Source: Lysobacter sp.
GTDB lineage: Bacteria; Pseudomonadota; Gammaproteobacteria; Burkholderiales; Usitatibacteraceae
NCBI GenBank assembly: GCA_023700985.1
Contig: JAMPXV010000010.1
Coordinates: 1 to 32,711 of the forward strand
Direction: 5' to 3'
DNA length: 32,711 bases
This document shows positions 23,103 through 29,681 of this stretch, in pieces (position 1 is the first letter of the stretch; the number at the start of each line of letters is the position of its first letter). The notes under the pieces are model-generated. The model was given only the letters and a program-made list of their open reading frames with translations, did not search any database and was not told the origin of the DNA. Made by a program: the position numbers and the translations under genes.

Positions 23103-24704
23103 CTAGGCCCGGGAGCGGGGCGAGAGCCCGGCCGCCAGCTCGCTCGCCATGCGCGCGGCCTGCGCGTAGATCGAGAGCTGCGGATTGGCGCCGATGCTGG
23201 TCGGGAACACGGACCCGTCGTGCACCGATAGGTTCGCGATGTGGTGGTGGCGTCCGCGCTCGTCGACCAGCGCATGCCGGGGATCGGGGCCCATCGGGCA
23301 GCCGCCCATCACGTGCGCGCTCACGACCCGGGGGTGCAGCGGGACCATGGAAAGGCCCGCGATCGCGGCCTTCGCCGCCGGCCAGCCGGCGACCGGCGCG
23401 GCGTCCTCGTGCAGCGGCATCACGGTCGATGCGCCCGCCGCGAACTGGATCTCGGCCATCGCGAGGTACGCGCGGCGGATGCCGTCCTGCAGGAATGCGC
23501 CGATCGGGTAGTCGAGCTCCGGCGAGCCGTCGTCCCGCAGCCGCACGCGGCCGCCGGGCGAATCCGGGTGGAAGCCGTCGCGCAGGAGCGCGATCACGAC
23601 CTGCAGGTTCGCGAACTCCTTCATCCATTTCGCGTGCCCCGCGCCGTGGCCCGGGAGCGTGATGCCCGCGAGGATCGGGTGCAGCGGGGGCGCCTCGAGC
23701 TTGAAGCCGACCGGCCCGTCCACGGGCACCGCATCGAGGAAGTGGTCCGAGTAGATCGTCTGCGGCGCGCCCTCGTAGCCCTTCACCGGCGCCGGCATGA
23801 GGGCGGCCGACACGACCGTCGGGTGCAGGAAGGTGCGCCGCCCGACGAGCTCGCCGGGATCGGGCAGGGCGCTGCGCATCAGCACCGCGGGGCTGCCGAT
23901 GGCGCCGGCGGCGAGGACGAAGTGGCGTGCCACGAGGCGGACGCGGTGCACGCCCGGCGGGGAGCCGGACCCCGCCACGCCTCGCGCCTGCGCCTCGACG
24001 ATGCGGTCGCCGGAGGCGACCAGCCGTTCCAGGCGCGCGCGATGCACGAGGACCGCGCCTTTCGCGAGCGCGGCCGGGATGGTGGTCACCAGCATCGACT
24101 GCTTCGCGTTGGTGGGGCATCCCATGCCGCAGTAGCCCAGGTTCCAGCAGCCCTTCACGTTGCGCCGGATGGCGGCGGCGGCGATGCCCAGCTTCTCGCA
24201 GCCGCGGCGAAGGATGTCGTTGTTCTCGTTCGGCGGGACGGGCCACGGCGCGATCGACAGCCGTTCCTCCATGCGCGCGAACCACGGGGCGAGGTCGGCC
24301 TCGCCCATGCCCTGGATGCCGTGCACGGCGCGCCAGTGCGCGAGCGTGGTGGGCGGGGTGCGGAAGCTCGAGGTCCAGTTCACGGTCGTCGACCCGCCCA
24401 CGCAACGGCCCTGCAGGATCGTGACCGCCTTGTCGCGCGTCTGGCGGCCGGCCGACTCCTGGTAAAGCTGCGGATAGGCCTCGCGCTCGCGCATGCGGAA
24501 GTCCGCGGACGACTTGAGCGGGCCTTCCTCCACGATCACGACGGCGAGCCCCGCGTGCGCGAGGATCTCGGCCGTCACGCCGCCCCCGGCGCCGCTGCCG
24601 ACCACGACCACGTCCGCCTCAAGGCGCAGGTCCGAATCGAGCGTCGCCGCGTCGATCGTCTTCCAGCCGGCCGCGATGCCTTCGCGGAACGGGTCGGCGA
24701 TCAT
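23103..24704 (-). CDS. GMC-family FAD oxidoreductase, probable long-chain alcohol oxidase
   Basis: Flavoenzyme that likely oxidises a primary alcohol to the aldehyde. It has 533 residues. The FAD-binding GSGAGG is at 36-41 (VVVVGSGAGGGVTAEILAHAG), followed by the GMC patch GRCVGGSTTVNW. A cysteine cluster Cys186-Cys192-Cys196 (GCWNLGYCGMGCPTNAKQ) resembles the pattern of long-chain fatty alcohol oxidases. The C-terminal active site includes SAHVMGGCPMG and GANPQLSIYAQA. It has no signal peptide of its own. Its ATG overlaps the stop of the Tat-signal gene (ATGA), and an aldehyde dehydrogenase gene lies upstream in the same operon, together making alcohol to acid. Choline- or other alcohol-dehydrogenase activity cannot be excluded; fatty alcohol is favoured by the neighbouring wax ester genes. 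Confidence 0.87.
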   Translation of the reverse strand: MIADPFREGIAAGWKTIDAATLDSDLRLEADVVVVGSGAGGGVTAEILAHAGLAVVIVEEGPLKSSADFRMREREAYPQLYQESAGRQTRDKAVTILQGRCVGGSTTVNWTSSFRTPPTTLAHWRAVHGIQGMGEADLAPWFARMEERLSIAPWPVPPNENNDILRRGCEKLGIAAAAIRRNVKGCWNLGYCGMGCPTNAKQSMLVTTIPAALAKGAVLVHRARLERLVASGDRIVEAQARGVAGSGSPPGVHRVRLVARHFVLAAGAIGSPAVLMRSALPDPGELVGRRTFLHPTVVSAALMPAPVKGYEGAPQTIYSDHFLDAVPVDGPVGFKLEAPPLHPILAGITLPGHGAGHAKWMKEFANLQVVIALLRDGFHPDSPGGRVRLRDDGSPELDYPIGAFLQDGIRRAYLAMAEIQFAAGASTVMPLHEDAAPVAGWPAAKAAIAGLSMVPLHPRVVSAHVMGGCPMGPDPRHALVDERGRHHHIANLSVHDGSVFPTSIGANPQLSIYAQAARMASELAAGLSPRSRA

Positions 24705-25231
24705 CCGCGCCTCCCGTCGAGCGCCGGCGGGCCGGGATAGCCGATGCGCTCCCAGGACGCCGGGTTGCCGTACCACGCGGCGAGGAGGAGCTGCGTGAGC
24801 GCCTGGCAGCCGGCGCGCAGCAGCCCGAAGCGGCTGGTGCGCCAGCGGCGCAGGAAGGCGTGCACTTCGTCCGGCGTGGCCTCGTGCCAGGCCGAGCGCA
24901 CGCCCGCGACGATGAAGCGCCCCGCGGCCAGGCCGAGAAGCGCGAAGAGCTGGGCGATTTCCTCCTGTACCGCCGGGGAGAGCCCCGAGACGGCACGGTC
25001 GAAGGCCTGGACCACTTCCTTCACGGCCTCCTTTCGCGCCGGGCCGTCCGCGGGCAGCGCATCCTCGAGGACCACGGGGACGAGGGCCGCGACGATGGCG
25101 GCCGCGCGCTTGTCCAGCCACTGGAAGCCGGGCGCAGGCGCCCGGCCCTGCCGGAGCGCGAGCCACCCGGCGCCGGCGAGGACGGCGCCGGAGGCGAGGC
25201 CGACCTTGAGGAACTGGCGCCGGGTGAGCAT
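24701..25231 (-). CDS. Tat-signal small subunit-like protein (gluconate-dehydrogenase subunit 3-like)
   Basis: A 176-residue protein starting with a twin-arginine signal, TRRQFLK at 3-9, then a hydrophobic segment (VGLASGAVLAGAGWLAL). The mature part is helical, with an acidic region around VPVVLEDALPADGP, in the style of small Tat-exported partners of GMC dehydrogenases. No metal or cofactor motif is visible. Its stop overlaps the start of the GMC gene, so the two are made together, and it may carry the signal-less flavoprotein across the inner membrane. It starts 6 bp after the aldehyde dehydrogenase stop. Subunit 3 identity is tentative; partnership with the GMC enzyme is well supported by context. 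Confidence 0.75.
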   Translation of the reverse strand: MLTRRQFLKVGLASGAVLAGAGWLALRQGRAPAPGFQWLDKRAAAIVAALVPVVLEDALPADGPARKEAVKEVVQAFDRAVSGLSPAVQEEIAQLFALLGLAAGRFIVAGVRSAWHEATPDEVHAFLRRWRTSRFGLLRAGCQALTQLLLAAWYGNPASWERIGYPGPPALDGRRG

Positions 25232-25237
25232 GGCGCG

Positions 25238-26689
25238 CTAGCGCAGGAGCAGGCGCACGAGGCTTTCGAAGCGCTTGCCGTAAGGCGCGCGGAAGAGCTT
25301 CAGGCCGTTGATCCGCGACTGCCGGAAGACGGCCTTGCGCTTCGAGAACGTGTCGAACCCTTCGCGGCCGTGGTACTGGCCCATCCCCGAGGCGCCCACG
25401 CCGCCGAAGGGCAGGTCGTCCTGCGCGATGTGCAGGATCGTCTCGTTCACCGTGACCCCGCCCGAGACGGTGCCGGTGATCACGCGCTCCACCGCCTCGC
25501 CGTCGTGCTCGAACACGTACAGCGCGAGCGGACGGGGCCGCGCGTTCACGAAGGCGATGGCGTCCTCGAGGCGGCGGTAGGGGATGACGGGCAGCAGGGG
25601 GCCGAAGATCTCCTCGCGCATCACCGCCATCGCCTCGTCGACGCCCACGAGGAGGGTGGGGGCGCGCTTGCCCGCCGCGGCGACGTCCTCGCCGGCCGGG
25701 TTGATCTCGATGGCCTTCGCACCCTTCGCCACCGCGTCGGCCAGGAGGCCCGCCAGGCGCTCGCGATGGCGGGCGTCGACGATGGCCGTGAAGTCGGGGT
25801 TGGCCGCGAGCGTCGGATAGAGCGAGGCGACGGCGGCGCGCGCGCCTTCCACGAAGGCGTCGACCGACTCCTCGGGGACCAGCACGTAATCCGGCGCCAC
25901 GCAGGTCTGCCCGGCATTGAGGCACTTGCCGAAGAGGATCCGGCTCGCCGCCTCGTCGACCGAAAAGCCGCGCCCGACGATCGCCGGCGACTTGCCGCCC
26001 AGCTCCAGGGTGACGGGGGTGAGGTTGTCGGCGGCGGCGCGCATCACGTGCCGCCCGACGCCGGAGGACCCGGTGAAGAGCAGGTGGTCGAAGGGGAGCC
26101 GGCAGAAGGCCTGCGCGACCCCCGCGTCGCCGTTCACCACGTCGACCTCGCCGCCGGGGAAATGCCGTTCGACGAGGCGGGCCAGCAGCCCGCCCGTCGC
26201 CGGCGTGGTCTCCGACATCTTCACCATCGCGCGGTTTCCCGCCGCCAGCGCCGGCACCAGCGGCCCGATGGCAAGGTACAGGGGGTAGTTCCAGGGCACC
26301 ACGATGCCGACCACGCCCAGGGGCTGCGGCACCACGGACGAGCGCCCGGGCAGGAACCACAGGCTCGTGGGGCGGCGTTGCGGCTTCATCCATCGCCGGA
26401 GGTGGCGCCGGGCGTGGCGGATTCCCTCGAGCGACGGGAAGATCTCGAGGAGCTGCGTCTCGTGCGGCGAGCGGCCGCCGAAGTCGCGGGAAATCGCCTC
26501 CGACCACTCGCCGGCGTGTTCCTTGACGAGGGCCTCGAGCCGGTCGAGCAGGTCCATGCGCTCGGCAGCCGGAGGAAAGGGCTGCCGGGCGAAGGCATCG
26601 CGGTGGCGGGCGAACCGGGCGTCGAGGTCGGGGAGCAAGGGGAGGAAGCCGGGGCGGGGCGTTGACGAAGATTCAAACGCTCGTTTCAA
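25238..26689 (-). CDS. Aldehyde dehydrogenase, coniferyl-aldehyde-dehydrogenase type
   Basis: NAD(P)-dependent oxidation of an aldehyde to the acid. It has 483 residues as called. The catalytic residues are Asn133 (VPWN), Glu229 (LELGGK) and Cys263 (NAGQTC). The FFGPLLPV-like EEIFGPLLPVIPY and DLPFGGVGASGMGQYHG are family-typical. It resembles Pseudomonas coniferyl aldehyde dehydrogenases, but this subfamily also acts on long aliphatic aldehydes, which would fit the operon partner. The start is uncertain: no ATG is near; TTG at 26689 gives the usual family length but lies inside a palindromic operator, and the first 10 codons look unlike this genome's usage. TTG 26638 is an alternative. It leads an operon with the Tat protein and GMC oxidase. 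Confidence 0.88.
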   Translation of the reverse strand: MKRAFESSSTPRPGFLPLLPDLDARFARHRDAFARQPFPPAAERMDLLDRLEALVKEHAGEWSEAISRDFGGRSPHETQLLEIFPSLEGIRHARRHLRRWMKPQRRPTSLWFLPGRSSVVPQPLGVVGIVVPWNYPLYLAIGPLVPALAAGNRAMVKMSETTPATGGLLARLVERHFPGGEVDVVNGDAGVAQAFCRLPFDHLLFTGSSGVGRHVMRAAADNLTPVTLELGGKSPAIVGRGFSVDEAASRILFGKCLNAGQTCVAPDYVLVPEESVDAFVEGARAAVASLYPTLAANPDFTAIVDARHRERLAGLLADAVAKGAKAIEINPAGEDVAAAGKRAPTLLVGVDEAMAVMREEIFGPLLPVIPYRRLEDAIAFVNARPRPLALYVFEHDGEAVERVITGTVSGGVTVNETILHIAQDDLPFGGVGASGMGQYHGREGFDTFSKRKAVFRQSRINGLKLFRAPYGKRFESLVRLLLR

Positions 26690-26690
26690 T
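26671..26690. promoter_or_regulatory. PsrA-like palindromic operator at the start of the alcohol/aldehyde oxidation operon
   Basis: ATTCAAACG-CT-CGTTTCAAT is a 20-bp palindrome with a single mismatched pair. It contains CAAAC-N4-GTTTC, which fits the published form of the PsrA site in Pseudomonas ([C/G]AAAC, 2-4 bases, GTTT[G/C]), a TetR-family regulator of fatty acid genes. It lies in the divergent region between the aldehyde dehydrogenase and the 26738 gene and could control both. The regulator is unknown. Confidence 0.65.
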
Positions 26691-26697
26691 CACTCGT

Positions 26698-26703
26698 TAG
26701 AAT
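26698..26703 (+). promoter_or_regulatory. -10-like box ahead of the 26738 gene
   Basis: TAGAAT lies 7 bases right of the palindrome, so a bound repressor would cover the -35 area. On the minus strand the adjacent bases 26699-26704 read TATTCT, a possible -10 for the aldehyde dehydrogenase operon that would start transcription near 26690, next to its TTG. Confidence 0.45.
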
Positions 26704-26737
26704 AGCTTCGGGTCCTTCCCGAGGCAACCGCGAGGCC

Positions 26738-27439
26738 ATGTTTTCAACCGTCGCCAAAGCGCCGGAGTCGCTGCGCCGCCACCTGGAGCGGTTGCGCGAG
26801 ATGCGCGGGCGCGAAGCCCACGGCCACACCCCGCCGCGGCTGGCGGAGGTGAAGGCCTGGCAGGCCGCGCGGCTGGAGCGCACCTACGCCGACCTGTCGG
26901 CCGACCCCCGCTATGGCCGGCCGACGGCGTTCTTCCTCGACGACCTCTATGGTGCCAAGGACTTCAGCGGCCGTGACAAGGCGATGCTGCGCATCTACCC
27001 GGTCATGGTGCGCACGCTGCCCGACATGGCGGTGGAGACGGCCGCCCTCGCGATCGAGGTGGACGCGCTGTCGGAGGAGCTGGACCGGCGGGTCGCCGCC
27101 TGCCTCGACCCGGGACCGATATCGGAGGCGAGCTACGCCAAGGCCTACCGCGAGGCGGGCACCCGCGCCGAGCGCGAGAGGCAGATCGGGCTGATCGACG
27201 AGGTCGGCCGCCGGCTGGACCGGCTGGTCGCGAAGCCGTTCATCTTCACGACGCTCAAGCTCATGCGCCGGCCGGCGAAGCTCGCGGGGCTCGAGGATCT
27301 GCAGACCTTCCTCGAGCACGGTTTCGAGGCCTTCCGGCACATGGGCGGGGCGGACGAGTTCCTCGCCACCATCGGCGGGCGCGAGACGCGGATCCTCAGC
27401 CGCCTTTTTTCCGGGCACCCGAGCCCGTTTTCGGGCTGA
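26738..27439 (+). CDS. Conserved uncharacterised protein with FFLxxLYGxKDFSxRD motif
   Basis: I recognise the general type as a conserved proteobacterial protein but not its function. It has 233 residues, mostly helical by composition, with no signal peptide or membrane segment. The clearest feature is the stretch FFLDDLYGAKDFSGRDKAM (about 67-85) followed by LRIYPVMVRTLPDMAVETAALAIEVD, in which Asp, Arg and Pro positions look conserved. A GAGG site is 4 bases from the ATG. It is divergent from the aldehyde dehydrogenase operon and shares the PsrA-like palindrome, so it may belong to the same regulon. Its last 44 bases overlap the end of the convergent granule-region gene. Confidence 0.82.
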   Translation: MFSTVAKAPESLRRHLERLREMRGREAHGHTPPRLAEVKAWQAARLERTYADLSADPRYGRPTAFFLDDLYGAKDFSGRDKAMLRIYPVMVRTLPDMAVETAALAIEVDALSEELDRRVAACLDPGPISEASYAKAYREAGTRAERERQIGLIDEVGRRLDRLVAKPFIFTTLKLMRRPAKLAGLEDLQTFLEHGFEAFRHMGGADEFLATIGGRETRILSRLFSGHPSPFSG

Positions 27440-27752
27440 CGGCCTTCTTCTTCGCCGTGGGCTTGTCCGCGGCCTTCGAGGAAAAGAGCATGTCGAGCTC
27501 CTCGTGGACGGCGCGCTCGATGGAGCCGCGCAGGGCCTTGAGGAGGAAGCCCAGCGTCACGGAGAGGTGGAGGTCCTTCTCGGTGAGCACGAGCTTGCCG
27601 GAGACGCCGGGGCGGTCGAAGTGCAGGGTGTTGCCGGCCCAGCTGCCGGAGAGCCCGAACTTCTTCCCGAGGTCGGCGGCCATCTCGTCGGCTGCGTGGC
27701 GCGCGGCCTTCATGCCGAGGTGGTGGACGCGCTTGAGGTCGATGTCGGCCAA
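27396..27752 (-). CDS. Polyhydroxyalkanoic acid system (PHA granule region) family protein
   Basis: A 118-residue protein of the family often found next to phasin or PHA genes; its function is not established. The N-terminal pattern IDLKRVHHLGMKAARHAADEMAADLGKKFGLSGSWAG, then FDRPGVSGKLVLTEKDLHLSVTLGFLL, is characteristic. A Lys/Ala-rich C-terminus (KAADKPTAKKKAVSPKTGSGARKKGG) adds another basic tail to the set in this region. The start is a TTG at 27752 with GGGAG 8 bases upstream; no ATG fits. It is convergent with the 26738 gene (44-bp overlap). Its stop-proximal tail lies wholly inside that overlap. Confidence 0.85.
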   Translation of the reverse strand: MADIDLKRVHHLGMKAARHAADEMAADLGKKFGLSGSWAGNTLHFDRPGVSGKLVLTEKDLHLSVTLGFLLKALRGSIERAVHEELDMLFSSKAADKPTAKKKAVSPKTGSGARKKGG

Positions 27753-27774
27753 GGGGAACTCCCTGAGCGGGGAC

Positions 27775-29091
27775 TCAGTGCCCGGGTCCCATGACGGTAT
27801 CGGGCAACCACGTGGCGATGCCCGGGAAGAAGCACAGCAGCACCATGAACCCGATCATGATGAAGACGTAGGGTAGCGAACCCCGCAGCACCACGCCCAG
27901 GGGCACCTCGGGCGCGACGCCCCGCAGCACGTAGAGGTTCAGCCCGACCGGCGGCGTGATGAGGCCCACCTCGAGGTTGATCGTGAGGAGCACGGCGAAC
28001 CAGATGAGGTCGAACTCGTTGGCCTCCAGCACCGGCGTGAGGATGGGCATCAGCATGAGGATGATGGCCACCGGCGGCAGGAAGCAGCCCATGAGCAGCA
28101 GGAACAGGTTGAGGATGAAGAGCAGCACCCACTTGTTGAGCGCAAGCGAGACGAGCCACTCCGCCGAGGCCTGCGAGACGTAGAGCAGCGACATCATGTA
28201 GGAGAACAGCGCCGCCGACGCGATGATCATGAGGATCATGCTCGACTCGCGCACGGTGTCGCGGAAGATGTGCTGCAGGTCGGACATGCGCCACGTCTTG
28301 TAGATGACGATCACCAGGATCAGCGCGAGGAAGGCCCCGATCGCCGCGATCTCCGAGGGCGTGGCGAGCCCGCCGTACATGAAGTAGGCGATGGCGGCGA
28401 TGATCGCGAGGAACGGGCCCACGCGCACCATGCCCTCCATCTTCTCCTTGAACGTGAAGTGCTCGTCGACGACGATCAGCTCGCGCTGCGCCACGAGCGT
28501 GGCGAACCACGCCCAGACCGAGAAGAGGAAGACCAGCAAGATCCCGGGGACCACGCCCGACAGGAAGAGCCTGCCGATGGAGGTCTCCGTCGCGATCCCG
28601 TAGAGGATCAGCGTGATGGATGGCGGGATCAGGATGCCCAGCGTGCCGCCCGCGCAGATGGCGCCGGTGGCCAGCGCCGGCGGCACCCCGCGGCGGATCA
28701 TCTCCGGGACGCCGGCCTTGCCGATAGCCGCCGCCGTGGCGGGCGAGGACCCGCACACCGCGGAGAACATCCCGCAGGCAAGGATGTTGGCGATGATGAG
28801 GCCGCCGGGCACGCGCGCGAGCCACCGGTAGAGCGAGTTGTAGATGTCCTTGCCCGCGGCCGATACCCCGATGGCCGCCCCCAGCAGGATGAAGAGCGGG
28901 ATGGTGAGGAGGGCGAAGGAGTTCAGCTCGTCCATGAACTGGACGGCCACGACGCCGAGGCTCGCCGGCCCCTTGAAGGCCACCAGGAAGACGACCGCCA
29001 CGAGGGCGAGGCCCCACGCGATCGGGAAGCCGGAAAACAGCACCGCCGTCGTCACGACGAGGATCAGCAGGCCGATCTGCAGCTCGTTCAC
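27775..29091 (-). CDS. dctM: TRAP transporter large permease (DctM type)
   Basis: Large membrane subunit of a sodium-driven tripartite transporter. It has 438 residues and about 12 hydrophobic segments. Typical DctM patterns are FALLTIPLFILLGAAIG, CGMFSAVCGSSPATAAAIGKAGVPEM, AICAGGTLGILIPPSI and NLEVGLITPPVGLNLYV. It begins with a GTG that overlaps the dctQ stop (GTGA), so the two are translationally coupled. The substrate is probably a carboxylate, but nothing in this subunit specifies it. It ends 22 bp before the start of the convergent-oriented granule gene's own frame on the same strand. Confidence 0.95.
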   Translation of the reverse strand: MNELQIGLLILVVTTAVLFSGFPIAWGLALVAVVFLVAFKGPASLGVVAVQFMDELNSFALLTIPLFILLGAAIGVSAAGKDIYNSLYRWLARVPGGLIIANILACGMFSAVCGSSPATAAAIGKAGVPEMIRRGVPPALATGAICAGGTLGILIPPSITLILYGIATETSIGRLFLSGVVPGILLVFLFSVWAWFATLVAQRELIVVDEHFTFKEKMEGMVRVGPFLAIIAAIAYFMYGGLATPSEIAAIGAFLALILVIVIYKTWRMSDLQHIFRDTVRESSMILMIIASAALFSYMMSLLYVSQASAEWLVSLALNKWVLLFILNLFLLLMGCFLPPVAIILMLMPILTPVLEANEFDLIWFAVLLTINLEVGLITPPVGLNLYVLRGVAPEVPLGVVLRGSLPYVFIMIGFMVLLCFFPGIATWLPDTVMGPGH

Positions 29092-29633
29092 GCCTCGGCC
29101 TCCTTCCCGGGGATCGCGGCGCGGGCCGGCGGCGCGGAGTCGTCGCGGAACATCTCGGCCACGTACTGCAGTGCCGTGAGCCCGAGCCCGATGGGCATCG
29201 TCGCGAAGAGGGGCCAGCGCGGCGGGTTCCAGAGCGAGCCGCTGCCCTCGTTCTTGTGCCAGGCCTCGAGCGCGAGCTGCAGTCCCTCCCACCCCAGGTA
29301 GAGGCAGACGGCGAGGCCCATCGCGGCGATGATGCGCGCGAGCACCCGCTTGCCGCGCGCCGGCAGCCACTCGGAGACGAGGTCGACGCCGATGTGGCCG
29401 CGCGTCTTCAGGCAGTACGGCGAGCCGATGAGGACGGTGCCCACGATGAGGTAGGTCGCGGCCTCGATTTCCCAGTAGGTGGAGTTGCCGAGCGAGCGAT
29501 AGACGACCATCCAGACGACGATGAGCATCGCGGCGACCAGCATGGCTGCGGCGGCGATGCCGCAGAGGTCGGACACGCGATCGACAAGGCGGACGAAGAG
29601 ACGCACGTGGCTTTCGGGCGGCCGTCGGGCCAC
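29088..29633 (-). CDS. dctQ: TRAP transporter small permease (DctQ type)
   Basis: Small membrane subunit that docks with DctM. It has 181 residues with four hydrophobic segments (about 24-45, 60-80, 98-116, 144-163) and the family phrase TYWEIEAATYLIVGTVLIGSPYCLKTRGHIGVDLVSEWL. The start is taken as the GTG at 29633; a GTG at 29606 is equally possible and neither has a clear ribosome site. It lies 48 bp after dctP, with an intercistronic hairpin between, and overlaps dctM. Confidence 0.92.
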   Translation of the reverse strand: MARRPPESHVRLFVRLVDRVSDLCGIAAAAMLVAAMLIVVWMVVYRSLGNSTYWEIEAATYLIVGTVLIGSPYCLKTRGHIGVDLVSEWLPARGKRVLARIIAAMGLAVCLYLGWEGLQLALEAWHKNEGSGSLWNPPRWPLFATMPIGLGLTALQYVAEMFRDDSAPPARAAIPGKEAEA

Positions 29634-29649
29634 CGGGAGGATTTCCGGG

Positions 29650-29675
29650 AAAACGGGGCGGCCGGAGCCGCCCCG
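29650..29675 (-). terminator. Intercistronic hairpin after dctP (attenuator)
   Basis: A 9-bp perfect stem (29654-29662 with 29667-29675, 4-base loop) followed on the minus strand by four T residues, placed 6 bp after the dctP stop and before dctQ. It would yield excess dctP transcript over the permease genes, as expected for a binding-protein operon. Confidence 0.65.
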
Positions 29676-29681
29676 CGAGCC

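Noticed and set aside
19409-24405. Long minus-strand open frames (19409-22522 and 21802-24405)
   Set aside because: Low-complexity translations antisense or out of frame to fadD, the aminotransferase and the GMC gene; no family similarity.
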